In this document: positions 51,990-60,713 of the stretch, piece after piece
How the letters are laid out: every line of letters begins with the position of its first letter
Numbering within the stretch: position 1 is the first letter of the stretch
Origin: Lacisediminihabitans sp040549525
GTDB taxonomy: Bacteria; Actinomycetota; Actinomycetes; Actinomycetales; Microbacteriaceae
Assembly: GCF_040549525.1 (NCBI RefSeq)
Contig: NZ_JBEPTM010000005.1
Location: 124,001 to 188,000, forward strand
Reading direction: 5' to 3'
Length of the DNA: 64,000 nt
The notes under the pieces: generated by a model
What the model saw: the letters and a program-made list of their open reading frames with translations, nothing else
Databases searched by the model: none
Told to the model about the DNA's origin: nothing
Position numbers and translations under genes: made by a program

Positions 51990-52018
51990 ATATTCGAACA
52001 TACATTCGAATATGTCAA
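51990..52018 (-). promoter_or_regulatory. imuA promoter with LexA (SOS) box
   Basis: Minus strand: -35 TTGACA (52018-52013), 17-bp spacer, -10 GAATAT (51995-51990), then 6 nt to ATG 51983, so the message is leaderless. The spacer and -10 hold TCGAAC-ATAC-ATTCGA (51994-52009, plus strand), one change from the actinobacterial LexA site TCGAAC-N4-GTTCGA. Repressor binding there would block polymerase. Confidence 0.85.
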
Positions 52019-52090
52019 TTGCCACCGACATCCGTACGGCGTGTCGCGGGAACGGGTTGCCGAGCCGAGAGTGCAGCGGCCGCGGACGAT

Positions 52091-52600
52091 CTACGGAGCG
52101 AGTACCTCACTGCGCGAAGCCAGGGGAGCGACGGCGACGGAAGCGCCGCGACGGTGTCCGGAGAAGACCCAGAACCGGTACAGGGCGAACCGGAAAGCCG
52201 TACCGAGCGCGAGACCGACCACGTTGGTCGCGAGGTTGTCGTCGAGAACCGAGGTGAAGCCCAGCGCGTAGTGCGAGATCCAGAGACAGCCGAGGGCGAT
52301 TCCCGCGCCGATCAGGCTCACCACGGCGAACTCGACCCCCTCACGCAACACGGCCGCGCGGCTCGTCATTCGACGCTCGGTGCGGAAGGTCCAGTAACGG
52401 TTGCCGATCCAGTTGACCACGATAGCGATCGACGTGGAGATCACCTTGGCGATGATCGGGCCACCGTGAACGAGATGAGGCTCGAACACGGTAGTGCGCA
52501 GCGCGTTGAACACCACGATGTCGACGACGAGGCCGACACCCCCGACGAGCCCGAAGCTCAGAAGCTGCCGCACGAGCGCTCTGCGAGAGTCACGCGACAC
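52091..52600 (-). CDS. GtrA family membrane protein
   Basis: 169 residues with four hydrophobic helices: FGLVGGVGLVVDIVVFNAL, VISTSIAIVVNWIGNRYWTF, then two more. The NWIGNRYWTFR motif is diagnostic of GtrA, thought to move or present polyprenyl-phosphate-linked sugars across the membrane. GTG 52600 starts 11 bp inside the end of the upstream mannose-phosphate synthase gene, so the two are coupled. Together with it and the GT-C enzyme it makes a sugar-lipid glycosylation module. Confidence 0.9.
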   Translation of the reverse strand: MSRDSRRALVRQLLSFGLVGGVGLVVDIVVFNALRTTVFEPHLVHGGPIIAKVISTSIAIVVNWIGNRYWTFRTERRMTSRAAVLREGVEFAVVSLIGAGIALGCLWISHYALGFTSVLDDNLATNVVGLALGTAFRFALYRFWVFSGHRRGASVAVAPLASRSEVLAP

Positions 52601-53447
52601 GATTGCGCTCCCCGCCCAAAGTCGTGCGAAGCACGCGCACCTCCGCGGCCCGCGAATCGGCCTGCTCGCGAGCGAGTCGCAGAGCGGATGCCGCGGCGAC
52701 GGCCGACCGGTGGTCGCCTCTCAGCCGCGCGGGGAGGCCCTGGAGACCCCAGAGCGTGACCCGCAGGATGGCTTCCTTCACAATGCCGGAGCTCATCTTC
52801 GACTCGCCGTGGACACGCTCCACGAAGGTGATGGGCACTTCGGAGACGCGCAAGCCCGCGCTGTATGCCTTCCAGAGCATGTCGATCTGGAAGCAGTAGC
52901 CCTGGCTCAGCACATCCTGGTAGCCGATCTCGCGCAGCGCGTCGGCGGTGAAGGCCCGGAAGCCGCCGGTGATGTCCCGCACCGGGAGCCCGAGGGCGAT
53001 CCGTGCGTACAGGCTGCCTCCCTGGGAGAGGATGATGCGCTTGAGGGGCCAGTTGACCACGGAGCCGCCGCGTACCCAGCGGGACCCGAGCACGACGTCC
53101 GCATCGTCGAGCGCGGAGAGGAGGCGTTCGAGCTGCTCCGGCTGATGGGAGCCGTCGGCATCCATCTCGACCAGGCGCTCGTAGCCGCGCTCGAGACCCC
53201 ACGCGAACCCGGCCCGGTAGGCGGCGCCGAGTCCTTCCTTGCCGGCCCGGTGCAAGACGTTGATCCGGTCATGACCCGAGGCGAGTGCCGACGCCATCGC
53301 GCCGGTCCCGTCGGGGGAATTGTCGTCGACGACGAGCACGTCGACACCGGGAGCACACCGAAGGACGCGCGCGATGATCTCGGCGATGTTCTCCCGCTCG
53401 TTGTAGGTCGGCACGACCACGAGGGTGCGGTTCTCTGTCTGGTTCAT
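52590..53447 (-). CDS. Polyprenol-phosphate mannose synthase-like GT2 glycosyltransferase
   Basis: 285 residues. LVVVPTYNERENIAEII opens a GT-A domain; VVDDNSPDGTG, EMDADGSHQPEQL (DxD-like) and the VLGSRWVRGGSVVNWPL motif match dolichol/polyprenol-phosphate mannose synthases (Ppm1/DPM1). No C-terminal membrane helices. It would make a polyprenyl-phosphate sugar used by the GT-C enzyme next door. ATG 53447 overlaps the GT-C stop and follows GGGAGAC. Its end overlaps gtrA by 11 bp. The sugar could be mannose or another hexose. Confidence 0.9.
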   Translation of the reverse strand: MNQTENRTLVVVPTYNERENIAEIIARVLRCAPGVDVLVVDDNSPDGTGAMASALASGHDRINVLHRAGKEGLGAAYRAGFAWGLERGYERLVEMDADGSHQPEQLERLLSALDDADVVLGSRWVRGGSVVNWPLKRIILSQGGSLYARIALGLPVRDITGGFRAFTADALREIGYQDVLSQGYCFQIDMLWKAYSAGLRVSEVPITFVERVHGESKMSSGIVKEAILRVTLWGLQGLPARLRGDHRSAVAAASALRLAREQADSRAAEVRVLRTTLGGERNRVA

Positions 53448-55060
53448 GGTGTCTCCCGGGTGAGTTCGTAGACGACGGTTCGATGGACGGGTATCTGGCG
53501 TGAAATCGAGTAGCCCAGTCGTTCGAGAGCGGCGATGTTGGCCGGGATCGCGGTCGATCCCGGGGTGGAGAGCTCGAGATCCCAGACGGTGGATGTCGTC
53601 TGGAGGGACGGGGCGATGGCCGCGATCGGCCACACCGAATCCCAGATGCCGGAGCGCTGCGTGTAGGGGGTGCGCAGCGTGACATCGGAGAGCCCGGTGA
53701 AGTACTGCGGGTAGAGGTGGAGGGCGAGTCGCGGTTTGCGGGAGGGTTTCGCCGTCTCATCGAAGACGACGGCATCACCCGCTTTCGCCTGCGATCCGAT
53801 CACCTGGGCGGCCTGACGCAGGTCGCTTCCGCCGTCTTTGGCGAACTCGGTGCGCTGGAAGACGTCCGTCGGCAGGGCGAGTGCCAGGAGGGCGAGTACC
53901 GCAGCGGCACGGATCCAGCCCGCGGCGGCTCCGCGGCTGAAGAGCGCGCACACTCCGAAGGCCACGAGGATCGAGACCGCCGGCGTGCAGAAGGACAGGT
54001 AGCGGATCGTGTACATCGGAGCGACGACGGCATTGCCGAAAATGAGGAGCCCCATCGGCAGCACCACCCAGCCGAGCAGGAGGGCGACCGCCCGGTCGCG
54101 CGAGCGGATGAGTGCGACGACGGCGACAACGATCAGCGCCCAGCAGGCGAGTGCGAGCCAGGGGTTGCCGAACCACTGGATCACGAACATCCGGGTGAAG
54201 GTGACGTAGTTGCGGCGATCGAGGAAGGAGATCTGGCCATGCTCGCCGAGGGCGTAGACGATGACGGGCGCCGCGAGAAGCACCCCCGCCGTGACCGCTG
54301 AGAACCAGCGACGGATGACGGCCCGGCCGGGGCGGGCGGCGAGGAGCGCGACCGCGAAGACCACGGCGAGCAGCACGAGGTAGAGGAAGACGTAGATCGA
54401 GGCGGCGAAGAGGAGGGCGAAACCGATCCACGGCAATCGGCGGGTGACGCGGCGCTGCAGGAGTGTGACGAAGAGCACCGTCAGCCAGGTGGCGACCGCC
54501 GTTCCGATCGCGTAGGACCGGCCTTCCGCGGCCATGTAGCTCACCCGGGGGAGCAGGATCATGACGAGGCCCGCCACCACGGCGACCGACCGGGGGGACG
54601 TGGAGCGCGCGAACAGTCGGTGGGCGAGCACCACAGTGCCCGCGACCGCGACACCGGCCGCGATGGTGCTCGGCAGCCGCACCGATAGCTCTGATGCGCC
54701 GAAGGCATCGATCCAGAAGTGCAGGAACAGGTAGTACGCGCCGTGAACGGCGTCGACCCGTCCCAGTTCCCGCCAGATCGTGGCCAGTGGTCGCTCCGCC
54801 GACATGACGCTTGCCGCTTCGTCTCCCCAGAATGCCGGGATCCAGGAGCCGATGAAGGTGAACAGCCAACCGGCCGCACCGAGAAGCGCAGCGACGGGAC
54901 CGATGCCCGCGTCCGCACCGAACCAGCGAGACGGCCGCTGGCCCCCGAATCTCGTGCCACTCTGTCGCTCGGAACGGCGAACCGCCTCGGCATGGTCGAC
55001 CGCATCGATCTCGATCGCTCCGGTATCTGCTGCGCCGGTGCCGATTTCGGTGGTGCTCAC
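53444..55060 (-). CDS. Multi-pass GT-C glycosyltransferase (GT39/ArnT-like)
   Basis: 538 residues with about ten to twelve membrane helices. The first outer loop carries SWIPAFWGDEAAS, whose acidic pair is the catalytic hallmark of GT39/GT83 enzymes using polyprenyl-phosphate sugars; GRVDAVHGAYYLFLHFW follows. The last 110 residues form a soluble outer domain. Adjacent mannose-phosphate synthase and GtrA supply the donor. GTG 55060 is chosen for GAGGGGG upstream; ATG 55111 is also possible. Target (protein, teichoic acid or polysaccharide) unknown. Confidence 0.88.
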   Translation of the reverse strand: MSTTEIGTGAADTGAIEIDAVDHAEAVRRSERQSGTRFGGQRPSRWFGADAGIGPVAALLGAAGWLFTFIGSWIPAFWGDEAASVMSAERPLATIWRELGRVDAVHGAYYLFLHFWIDAFGASELSVRLPSTIAAGVAVAGTVVLAHRLFARSTSPRSVAVVAGLVMILLPRVSYMAAEGRSYAIGTAVATWLTVLFVTLLQRRVTRRLPWIGFALLFAASIYVFLYLVLLAVVFAVALLAARPGRAVIRRWFSAVTAGVLLAAPVIVYALGEHGQISFLDRRNYVTFTRMFVIQWFGNPWLALACWALIVVAVVALIRSRDRAVALLLGWVVLPMGLLIFGNAVVAPMYTIRYLSFCTPAVSILVAFGVCALFSRGAAAGWIRAAAVLALLALALPTDVFQRTEFAKDGGSDLRQAAQVIGSQAKAGDAVVFDETAKPSRKPRLALHLYPQYFTGLSDVTLRTPYTQRSGIWDSVWPIAAIAPSLQTTSTVWDLELSTPGSTAIPANIAALERLGYSISRQIPVHRTVVYELTRETP

Positions 55061-55180
55061 GCGCCGTCCCCCTCGGATGATGTGCTCCGGCGGCAACCGG
55101 TACGACTTCATCCTCGACAGCGGGACTTGGCGTTCTGTGCAGATCCGCACCCGTCGGCGTGAGAATCCATACAGGTTGGG

Positions 55181-56554
55181 CTAGTGCGCCCCATTCGTGG
55201 CCAGTGCCGGCAGCGATACCGTCACGGTGAAACCGGCGGCATTCGACAGGGTCACCGAGCCATTGGCGGCCTGCACGATGGCCTGCACGATGGCCAGCCC
55301 GAGGCCGCTTCCGCCGTTATTGGCCGCGCGGGCGGCATCCGGTCTGCTGAACCGGTCGAAAGCCACGGGCAGGAAGCTCTCCGGCATCCCTGGCCCGGAA
55401 TCGACGACGGTGAGCAAGAGCTCGCGGTCGGAGTGCCGGAGCGCGATTCGCACCGAACCCCCGTGCGGCTGGGCGGCGATCGCATTGCTGGTGAGGTTGT
55501 TGATGATGCGTCCGAAGTTCTCCACCGCGATGAGATAGCTGGAGTCCGTCGGTTCACCGGCGACGTCGAAGTCGATGGTCACGGTGCTGGCCACGGCGAC
55601 CATCCGGGCACGGTCGACGGCCGCGGCGAGTTCATCGGCCAGCTGCGTCCAACTGCTCCGGATGTCCGGTGCCCGGGCCTCGAGCTGCGACAGCTCGAGA
55701 AGTCCTGTTGCGAGCCCGGACAGGCGTGCGACGGAGCGCTGGGCGCTCACGATCTGGGCCTCGAGGGCGTCGGCGTCCCCGTGGGAGAGATGCGCGAGTT
55801 CGAGTTGCGCCATGAGGATGGCGAGGGGGGTACGCAACTCGTGGCTGGCATCCGAGACCAGTTGGCGTTCCCGGTCGACGGACTGCCGAACGTCGCTGAT
55901 GAACAGGTTGAGTGTCGTCGCGAGCTCGGAGAGCTCATCGGTGGCGGAGCCGATCGGCAGGGGCTCGGTCGATCCCTGTGCGACGAGGGCCTCCGCCTGC
56001 TTGCGCATGCGGTCGACGGGTCGCAGGGCCGCGCCGGTGAGCAGCCAGGAGGCCACACCGAACCCGATCACGATCACGAGGGCACCGATCATCAGCGCCT
56101 GGGTAATGCGGTCGAGGGAGAGGATCGATGAGTCTTCATTGCGGGCGGTGATGATCGTCCAGGTGCCCTGGTTCGTTATCACCGTCGCGTTGTACACCCG
56201 ATAGGAGTCATCCGCATTGACCACGGTGTTCGTATTGTCGGGGAGTTTGACGATCTCCGCCACCCGGCTTTCGAGGGTCCGTGGCAGGCTCGATTCCACC
56301 ACGGTGCCGGCGGGATCGATCACGGCAACCAGCTGCCCGGTGCCAGCCCGTTCGAAGCTCGGTGTCCCGTTATCGGTGATGTCTGTGACGTAGGGGGCCG
56401 CATCATGACTCAGCAGGGTTGTCGTGGTGGTGCTGAGGATGTGTTCCACCTGTGCGCGGAAGACAACCACCGCGGCGGTGGCAAGCACGATCGCGATCAC
56501 CAGGGTGCCGATGGTGATACGCCACCTGATGGTGACGTGGCGGAGGATTCTCAC
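55181..56554 (-). CDS. Two-component sensor histidine kinase
   Basis: 457 residues: two membrane helices (about 12-32 and 152-174) enclosing a roughly 115-residue outer sensor, HAMP, HisKA with SDASHELRTP (H238), and ATPase domain with NLTSNAIAAQ, DSGPGM and GGSGLGLAIV. Classic EnvZ/MprB-like layout. It starts with GTG 13 bp after the regulator stop, so both are one transcript. The downstream envelope glycosylation genes start 120 bp later on the same strand and may be part of its regulon; this is inference. Confidence 0.92.
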   Translation of the reverse strand: MRILRHVTIRWRITIGTLVIAIVLATAAVVVFRAQVEHILSTTTTTLLSHDAAPYVTDITDNGTPSFERAGTGQLVAVIDPAGTVVESSLPRTLESRVAEIVKLPDNTNTVVNADDSYRVYNATVITNQGTWTIITARNEDSSILSLDRITQALMIGALVIVIGFGVASWLLTGAALRPVDRMRKQAEALVAQGSTEPLPIGSATDELSELATTLNLFISDVRQSVDRERQLVSDASHELRTPLAILMAQLELAHLSHGDADALEAQIVSAQRSVARLSGLATGLLELSQLEARAPDIRSSWTQLADELAAAVDRARMVAVASTVTIDFDVAGEPTDSSYLIAVENFGRIINNLTSNAIAAQPHGGSVRIALRHSDRELLLTVVDSGPGMPESFLPVAFDRFSRPDAARAANNGGSGLGLAIVQAIVQAANGSVTLSNAAGFTVTVSLPALATNGAH

Positions 56555-56567
56555 TGCCGCGTCCGGG

Positions 56568-57239
56568 TCACAGGGTCTCGAGCAGGTAGCCGGAGCCGCG
56601 CTTGGTGACGATCCGCACCCCGGAAGCGAGGGGTTCGAGTTTGCGGCGCAGGTAGCTCACGTACTGGTCGACGATGTTGGGATCGATGTTCTGGGTCGAC
56701 CCCCACACCTCTTCGAGGATTCGCGTGCGACTGACCACCGAACCGGCGTCCCCGGCGAGCAGACGGAGGAGTGCGAACTCCTTCGGACTCATCGAGAGCG
56801 GATGCCCACCGACACTCACCGCGACCGCGAGCGAATCGATGCGGAGACCACCGACGGTGAGCACGAGCTTGTCGCCGCTGGCATCCCGGCGAAGCAGCGC
56901 TCGCACCCGCGCACTCAGCTCGGCGAAGGCGAAGGGCTTGGTGAGGTAGTCGTCGGCTCCCGCGTCGAGGCCGAACACCCGATCCTCCACCGCATCGCGC
57001 GCGGTCAGCAGAAGCAACGGCATCGAACTCCCCGACTGGCGGATGCGCCGGCAGATCTCGAATCCAGACATCTGCGGAAGCATTACGTCGATCGCAGCGA
57101 GCGAGAACTCCTCGGTGGAGACCGCGATCAGGGCATCCACCCCGTTGTCGACGACGTGGATGTCGTAGCCCTCCGCGGCGAGACCGCGCTCGATGAGCGC
57201 GCCCATCTGCGGATCGTCCTCCACCACCAGGATCTTCAC
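56568..57239 (-). CDS. OmpR-family response regulator
   Basis: 223 residues. Receiver: LVVEDDPQ, phospho-acceptor D in AAIDVMLPQMSGFE near residue 50, lysine in LTKPFAF near 100; DNA-binding winged helix from about 130 with PLSMSPKEFALLRLL and VVDQYVSYLRRKL. GTG 57239 is chosen because AAGGAG lies 8 nt upstream; the frame is open to 57320. It pairs with the kinase immediately downstream. The 188-bp spacer to the divergent SRPBCC gene holds TACCCT at 57306-57311 as a possible plus-strand -10. Confidence 0.93.
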   Translation of the reverse strand: MKILVVEDDPQMGALIERGLAAEGYDIHVVDNGVDALIAVSTEEFSLAAIDVMLPQMSGFEICRRIRQSGSSMPLLLLTARDAVEDRVFGLDAGADDYLTKPFAFAELSARVRALLRRDASGDKLVLTVGGLRIDSLAVAVSVGGHPLSMSPKEFALLRLLAGDAGSVVSRTRILEEVWGSTQNIDPNIVDQYVSYLRRKLEPLASGVRIVTKRGSGYLLETL

Positions 57240-57427
57240 CGGTTCTGTCTCCTTCGATCCGCCTGACAAGCGAATGCTGCAATGCTCGCACCTTTTGCCC
57301 GCGGGTACCCTCCCGCGCACGCCGGGTCAACCCTCGCGCCCCAAGGCTGGAATTCTGCTGGGCGCCGAGCCCGGGCCGGCGGGAGGTCCGTACCGTTCGG
57401 CGCATCACCGATCAGAAGGAGAAAACA

Positions 57428-57883
57428 ATGGCCCAGGTCATCCAAACCATCGACGTGGATGTTCCCGTCACGACCGCCTACAACCAGTGGACCCAGTTCG
57501 AAAGCTTCCCGCACTTCCTCAGCTTCGTCGAGTCCATCTCCCAGATCGACGACACCCACAACCACTGGGTCGTGAAGGTCGGAGGAGCGGAGCGCCAGTT
57601 CGACGCCGAGATCACGGAGCAACACCCCGACGAGCGGGTGGCCTGGAAGAGCACCGGTGGGGACGTCACGCAGGCCGGCGTGGTCACTTTCCACAAGCTC
57701 GACGACAGCACCAGTCGCGTCACCGTGCAGTTGGACTGGGAGCCGGAAGGACTGGTCGAGAAGGCCGGCGCCGTGCTGGGCATCGATGACGCGAGCGTCA
57801 AGGGCGACCTCAAGAACTTCAAGAAGTTCATCGAGGAGCAGGGCAGCGAACAGGGCGCCTGGCGCGGCGACGTGAGCAACTGA
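57428..57883 (+). CDS. SRPBCC-family protein (polyketide cyclase/dehydrase-like)
   Basis: 151 residues with the helix-grip fold: IDVDVPVTTAYNQWTQFESFPHF at the start, VAWKSTGGD in the middle, and a C-terminal long helix DLKNFKKFIEEQG. These small soluble proteins bind hydrophobic ligands, are widespread in actinobacteria, and often respond to stress. Specific ligand unknown. AGAAGGAG precedes ATG 57428. The 63-bp gap to the peptidase gene has no clear terminator. Confidence 0.85.
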   Translation: MAQVIQTIDVDVPVTTAYNQWTQFESFPHFLSFVESISQIDDTHNHWVVKVGGAERQFDAEITEQHPDERVAWKSTGGDVTQAGVVTFHKLDDSTSRVTVQLDWEPEGLVEKAGAVLGIDDASVKGDLKNFKKFIEEQGSEQGAWRGDVSN

Positions 57884-57946
57884 GCCACGACTGCGAGCTT
57901 GCCGGCGCATCTTGATTCTCGGTAGACGTACCGGTAGACCGTAACC

Positions 57947-59542
57947 ATGTCCGAACACTCCGATACCTTCCCCGACCTGCCCCTTGTTCAACTCCCGGGA
58001 AGCAACCGCCAGTCGGCCGACGTGATCGCGCCGGCCGCCGTGCCATCGCCAGAGGGCACGGCCATCGAGGTGACAGTGGTGTTGCGGCGGCGCGCCGGGG
58101 CGAGTTTCGATCCCTCGGTTCGTCTGGGTCGCAAGGAATTCGAGGCCACGATGGGTGCGGATGCCGCGGACGTCGAGCTCGTCACGACGACTCTCGAGGG
58201 CCTCGGCATCCGGGTCATGTCATCGGACATCGCCTCCCGCCGGATTCGGATCTCCGGCTCGGCGATCACCCTCGGGCGCGTATTCGGCACCCATCTCGAA
58301 TCGGTCACGAGCCGGGCGAGCGATGGCGCCGAGGTGCAACATCGCAACCGCAGCGGGATGCTGATGGTGCCGGCCGCCCTCGACGGCATCGTCACCGCTG
58401 TGCTCGGGCTGGACGACCGCCCCCAGGCGCGCGCCGAGTTCCGGGTGGCGCAGGCTCGCGCGGTGGCGGTGAGCTACACGCCCCTCGATCTCGCCGAGAT
58501 CTACAACTTCCCCCCGCAGTTCGACGGCACGGGCCAGACGATCGCGATCGTCGAACTGGGCGGCGGCTTCGCTCGGGCCGAATTGGACTCCTATTTCGGG
58601 AGCCTCGGCATCACCGGGCCGAAGGTGGCAGCGATCGGCGTCGATGGCGCGCGGAACGTTCCGGGGGCCGACGCTGCGGGGGCGGACGGCGAGGTGCTGC
58701 TCGACATCGAAGTGGCCGGGGCACTGAGTCCGGGCGCCGATATCGTGGTCTACTTCGCCCCCAACACCGACGCCGGTTTCGTCGACGCGGTGAGCGAGGC
58801 CACTCACGCGGCGATCACACCCACCGCGATCAGCATCAGCTGGGGACAGAGCGAAGACGCCTGGACCGCCCAGGCACGGCACGCCCTCGACCAGGCCTTC
58901 GTCGACGCCGCCAGCCTGGGCATCACCGTCACCGCGGCGGCGGGGGACAACGGCAGCTCGGACGGGGCTGCGGATGGGCGGAACCATGCCGACTTCCCGG
59001 CATCCAGTCCCCACGTCCTCGCCTGCGGCGGCACGAGCCTGCGGGCCTCCTCTGGACGGGTGATCTCGGAGACCGTCTGGAACAACGGTGCGGGCGCCGG
59101 AGCGACCGGGGGAGGCGTGAGCGATGTCTTCGCGCTCCCGAGCTGGCAGAAGCGCGCGGGCGTGCCGGCATCATCCCGCGGTACCGCCGGACGTGGGGTG
59201 CCGGATGTCGCGGCAGTAGCCGACCCGAGCACCGGGTACGAGGTCCTGGTGGATGGCGAGAAGAAGATCTACGGCGGTACCAGCGCGGTAGCCCCACTCT
59301 GGGCGGCGCTGGTGGCGCGCCTCGCCCAGGCCTCCGGGGCGCCATTCGGACTGCTGCATCCGCGACTCTACGAGCTCGCCTCTGTCGCGGCTCACGAAAA
59401 CGGGTTCCGCGATATCACGGCGGGGAACAACGGTGCTTTCGCCGCCGGACCGGGATGGGATGCCTGCACGGGTCTCGGCGTTCCCGACGGTGGTGCATTG
59501 CTGGCCGCGCTGACGCCACCCCGGGTTCCCTCCGCCGCCTAG
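57947..59542 (+). CDS. Sedolisin-type serine-carboxyl peptidase (S53)
   Basis: 531 residues. Prodomain about 1-165, then a catalytic domain with E249 and D253 in GEVLLDIEV, oxyanion D334 in TAAAGDNGSSDG, and nucleophile S446 in YGGTSAVAP; C-terminal DITAGNN and GPGWDACTGLG fit the calcium site. All kumamolisin-like catalytic residues are present. No signal peptide or anchor is visible at the N-terminus, so export is unclear. ATG 57947 has no ribosome site; TAGACC 6 nt upstream is a weak leaderless -10. Enzymes of this family work best in acid. Confidence 0.92.
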   Translation: MSEHSDTFPDLPLVQLPGSNRQSADVIAPAAVPSPEGTAIEVTVVLRRRAGASFDPSVRLGRKEFEATMGADAADVELVTTTLEGLGIRVMSSDIASRRIRISGSAITLGRVFGTHLESVTSRASDGAEVQHRNRSGMLMVPAALDGIVTAVLGLDDRPQARAEFRVAQARAVAVSYTPLDLAEIYNFPPQFDGTGQTIAIVELGGGFARAELDSYFGSLGITGPKVAAIGVDGARNVPGADAAGADGEVLLDIEVAGALSPGADIVVYFAPNTDAGFVDAVSEATHAAITPTAISISWGQSEDAWTAQARHALDQAFVDAASLGITVTAAAGDNGSSDGAADGRNHADFPASSPHVLACGGTSLRASSGRVISETVWNNGAGAGATGGGVSDVFALPSWQKRAGVPASSRGTAGRGVPDVAAVADPSTGYEVLVDGEKKIYGGTSAVAPLWAALVARLAQASGAPFGLLHPRLYELASVAAHENGFRDITAGNNGAFAAGPGWDACTGLGVPDGGALLAALTPPRVPSAA

Positions 59543-59654
59543 AGTTGCGAACCGCAGGCTTCCGGCGAGGCTGCTCGTGTTCGTCGTCGCGGTGCGAATG
59601 CCGGTCTGATCGCCGTACTGCCGCGGACCATTGCCCGGTGTCACCGGCCATCGC

Positions 59655-59660
59655 TACCCT
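59655..59660 (+). promoter_or_regulatory. -10 TACCCT, leaderless start of exporter ATPase
   Basis: TACCCT is 6 nt before ATG 59667. The rest of the 124-bp spacer after the peptidase gene shows nothing else. Confidence 0.5.
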
Positions 59661-59666
59661 CGGCTC

Positions 59667-60713
59667 ATGGCGTTCATCGAGGCGACAGGCCTGACCAAGA
59701 CCTACACCCCCAAGGGTGCCGGGCCCGTCCACGCACTTGACGGGCTGGATCTCGCCGTTCCCCAGGGCACCGTCACCGCCCTTCTCGGGCCGAACGGTGC
59801 GGGCAAGACCACCACGGTGAAGGTCCTCACCACGCTCACCCGTCCCACGGCGGGCAGCGCGCGCATCGACGGCATCGACGTGCTCACCCAGCCAGAGCGC
59901 ATCCGCCCGATCATCGGGGTCTCCGGCCAGTATGCCGCCGTCGATGAAAACCTCACCGGGTTCGAGAATCTCGATATGGTCGGCCGTCTCTATCACCTCG
60001 GCGCGGCCCAGTCCCGCATCCGCGCCCAGGAACTCATCACCCTGTTCGACCTCGAAGAGGCGAAGAATCGTCCGGTGAAGGGCTTCTCCGGAGGCATGCG
60101 TCGACGGATCGACCTCGCCGGCGCCCTGGTGACCCGACCGAAGGTGTTGTTCCTCGACGAACCGACGACGGGGCTCGATCCACGAAGCCGCCTGGGCATG
60201 TGGGACATCATCAACAGCCTGGTCGGTCAGGGCACGACGGTGCTGCTCACGACCCAATATCTGGAAGAAGCCGACCAGCTGGCAGACAGCATCTCGGTGA
60301 TCGACGACGGCAAGGTCATCGCGAAAGGTACCTCCGACGAGCTGAAGGCGTCGATCGGGGGTCAACGGGTCGAGATAACCCTGGTCGACCCTGGCGACAG
60401 CGAGGCGACCGTTGAGGTGCTGCGTCGCTTCGGCGATTCCGAGCCGGTGACGACGGCGGAGGGTCGCGAACTCTCGGTGAACGCTTCGGACGCGCCCGTT
60501 GCGCTCCAGTCGATCCTCGCGGAGCTCGGCAGTCGCGACATCCGACTGTTCGATGCCGGGATGCGGCGTCCGACTCTCGACGACGTCTTCCTGCGGCTCA
60601 CCGGCCACTCCGCCACTGTCGAGGCGGCGGATGTCGCACCGAGCAGGAAGAAACGCGCCGAGGAGAAACGCGCTGGGAAACGCGCCGCAGAGAGTGAGGA
60701 CAGCCGATCATGA
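59667..60713 (+). CDS. Daunorubicin-type ABC exporter ATPase (DrrA-like)
   Basis: 348 residues. Walker A GPNGAGKTTTVKVL near residue 43, signature FSGGMRRRIDLAGALV near 139, Walker B VLFLDEPTTGLDPRSR near 161, and the DrrA-type C-terminal domain ending in RRPTLDDVFLRLTG. The final 40 residues are a charged Lys/Glu/Ala tail. It exports drugs or lipids with a membrane partner. Its stop overlaps the permease ATG (ATGA, 60710-60713), but that permease gene has an early stop codon. Confidence 0.92.
   Translation: MAFIEATGLTKTYTPKGAGPVHALDGLDLAVPQGTVTALLGPNGAGKTTTVKVLTTLTRPTAGSARIDGIDVLTQPERIRPIIGVSGQYAAVDENLTGFENLDMVGRLYHLGAAQSRIRAQELITLFDLEEAKNRPVKGFSGGMRRRIDLAGALVTRPKVLFLDEPTTGLDPRSRLGMWDIINSLVGQGTTVLLTTQYLEEADQLADSISVIDDGKVIAKGTSDELKASIGGQRVEITLVDPGDSEATVEVLRRFGDSEPVTTAEGRELSVNASDAPVALQSILAELGSRDIRLFDAGMRRPTLDDVFLRLTGHSATVEAADVAPSRKKRAEEKRAGKRAAESEDSRS

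Noticed and set aside
53444..53633. Longer N-terminus for the mannose-phosphate synthase (start at 53633)
   Set aside because: The extra 62 residues overlap the GT-C gene and look like frame-shifted translation; ATG 53447 has a ribosome site and begins directly before the GT-A motif.
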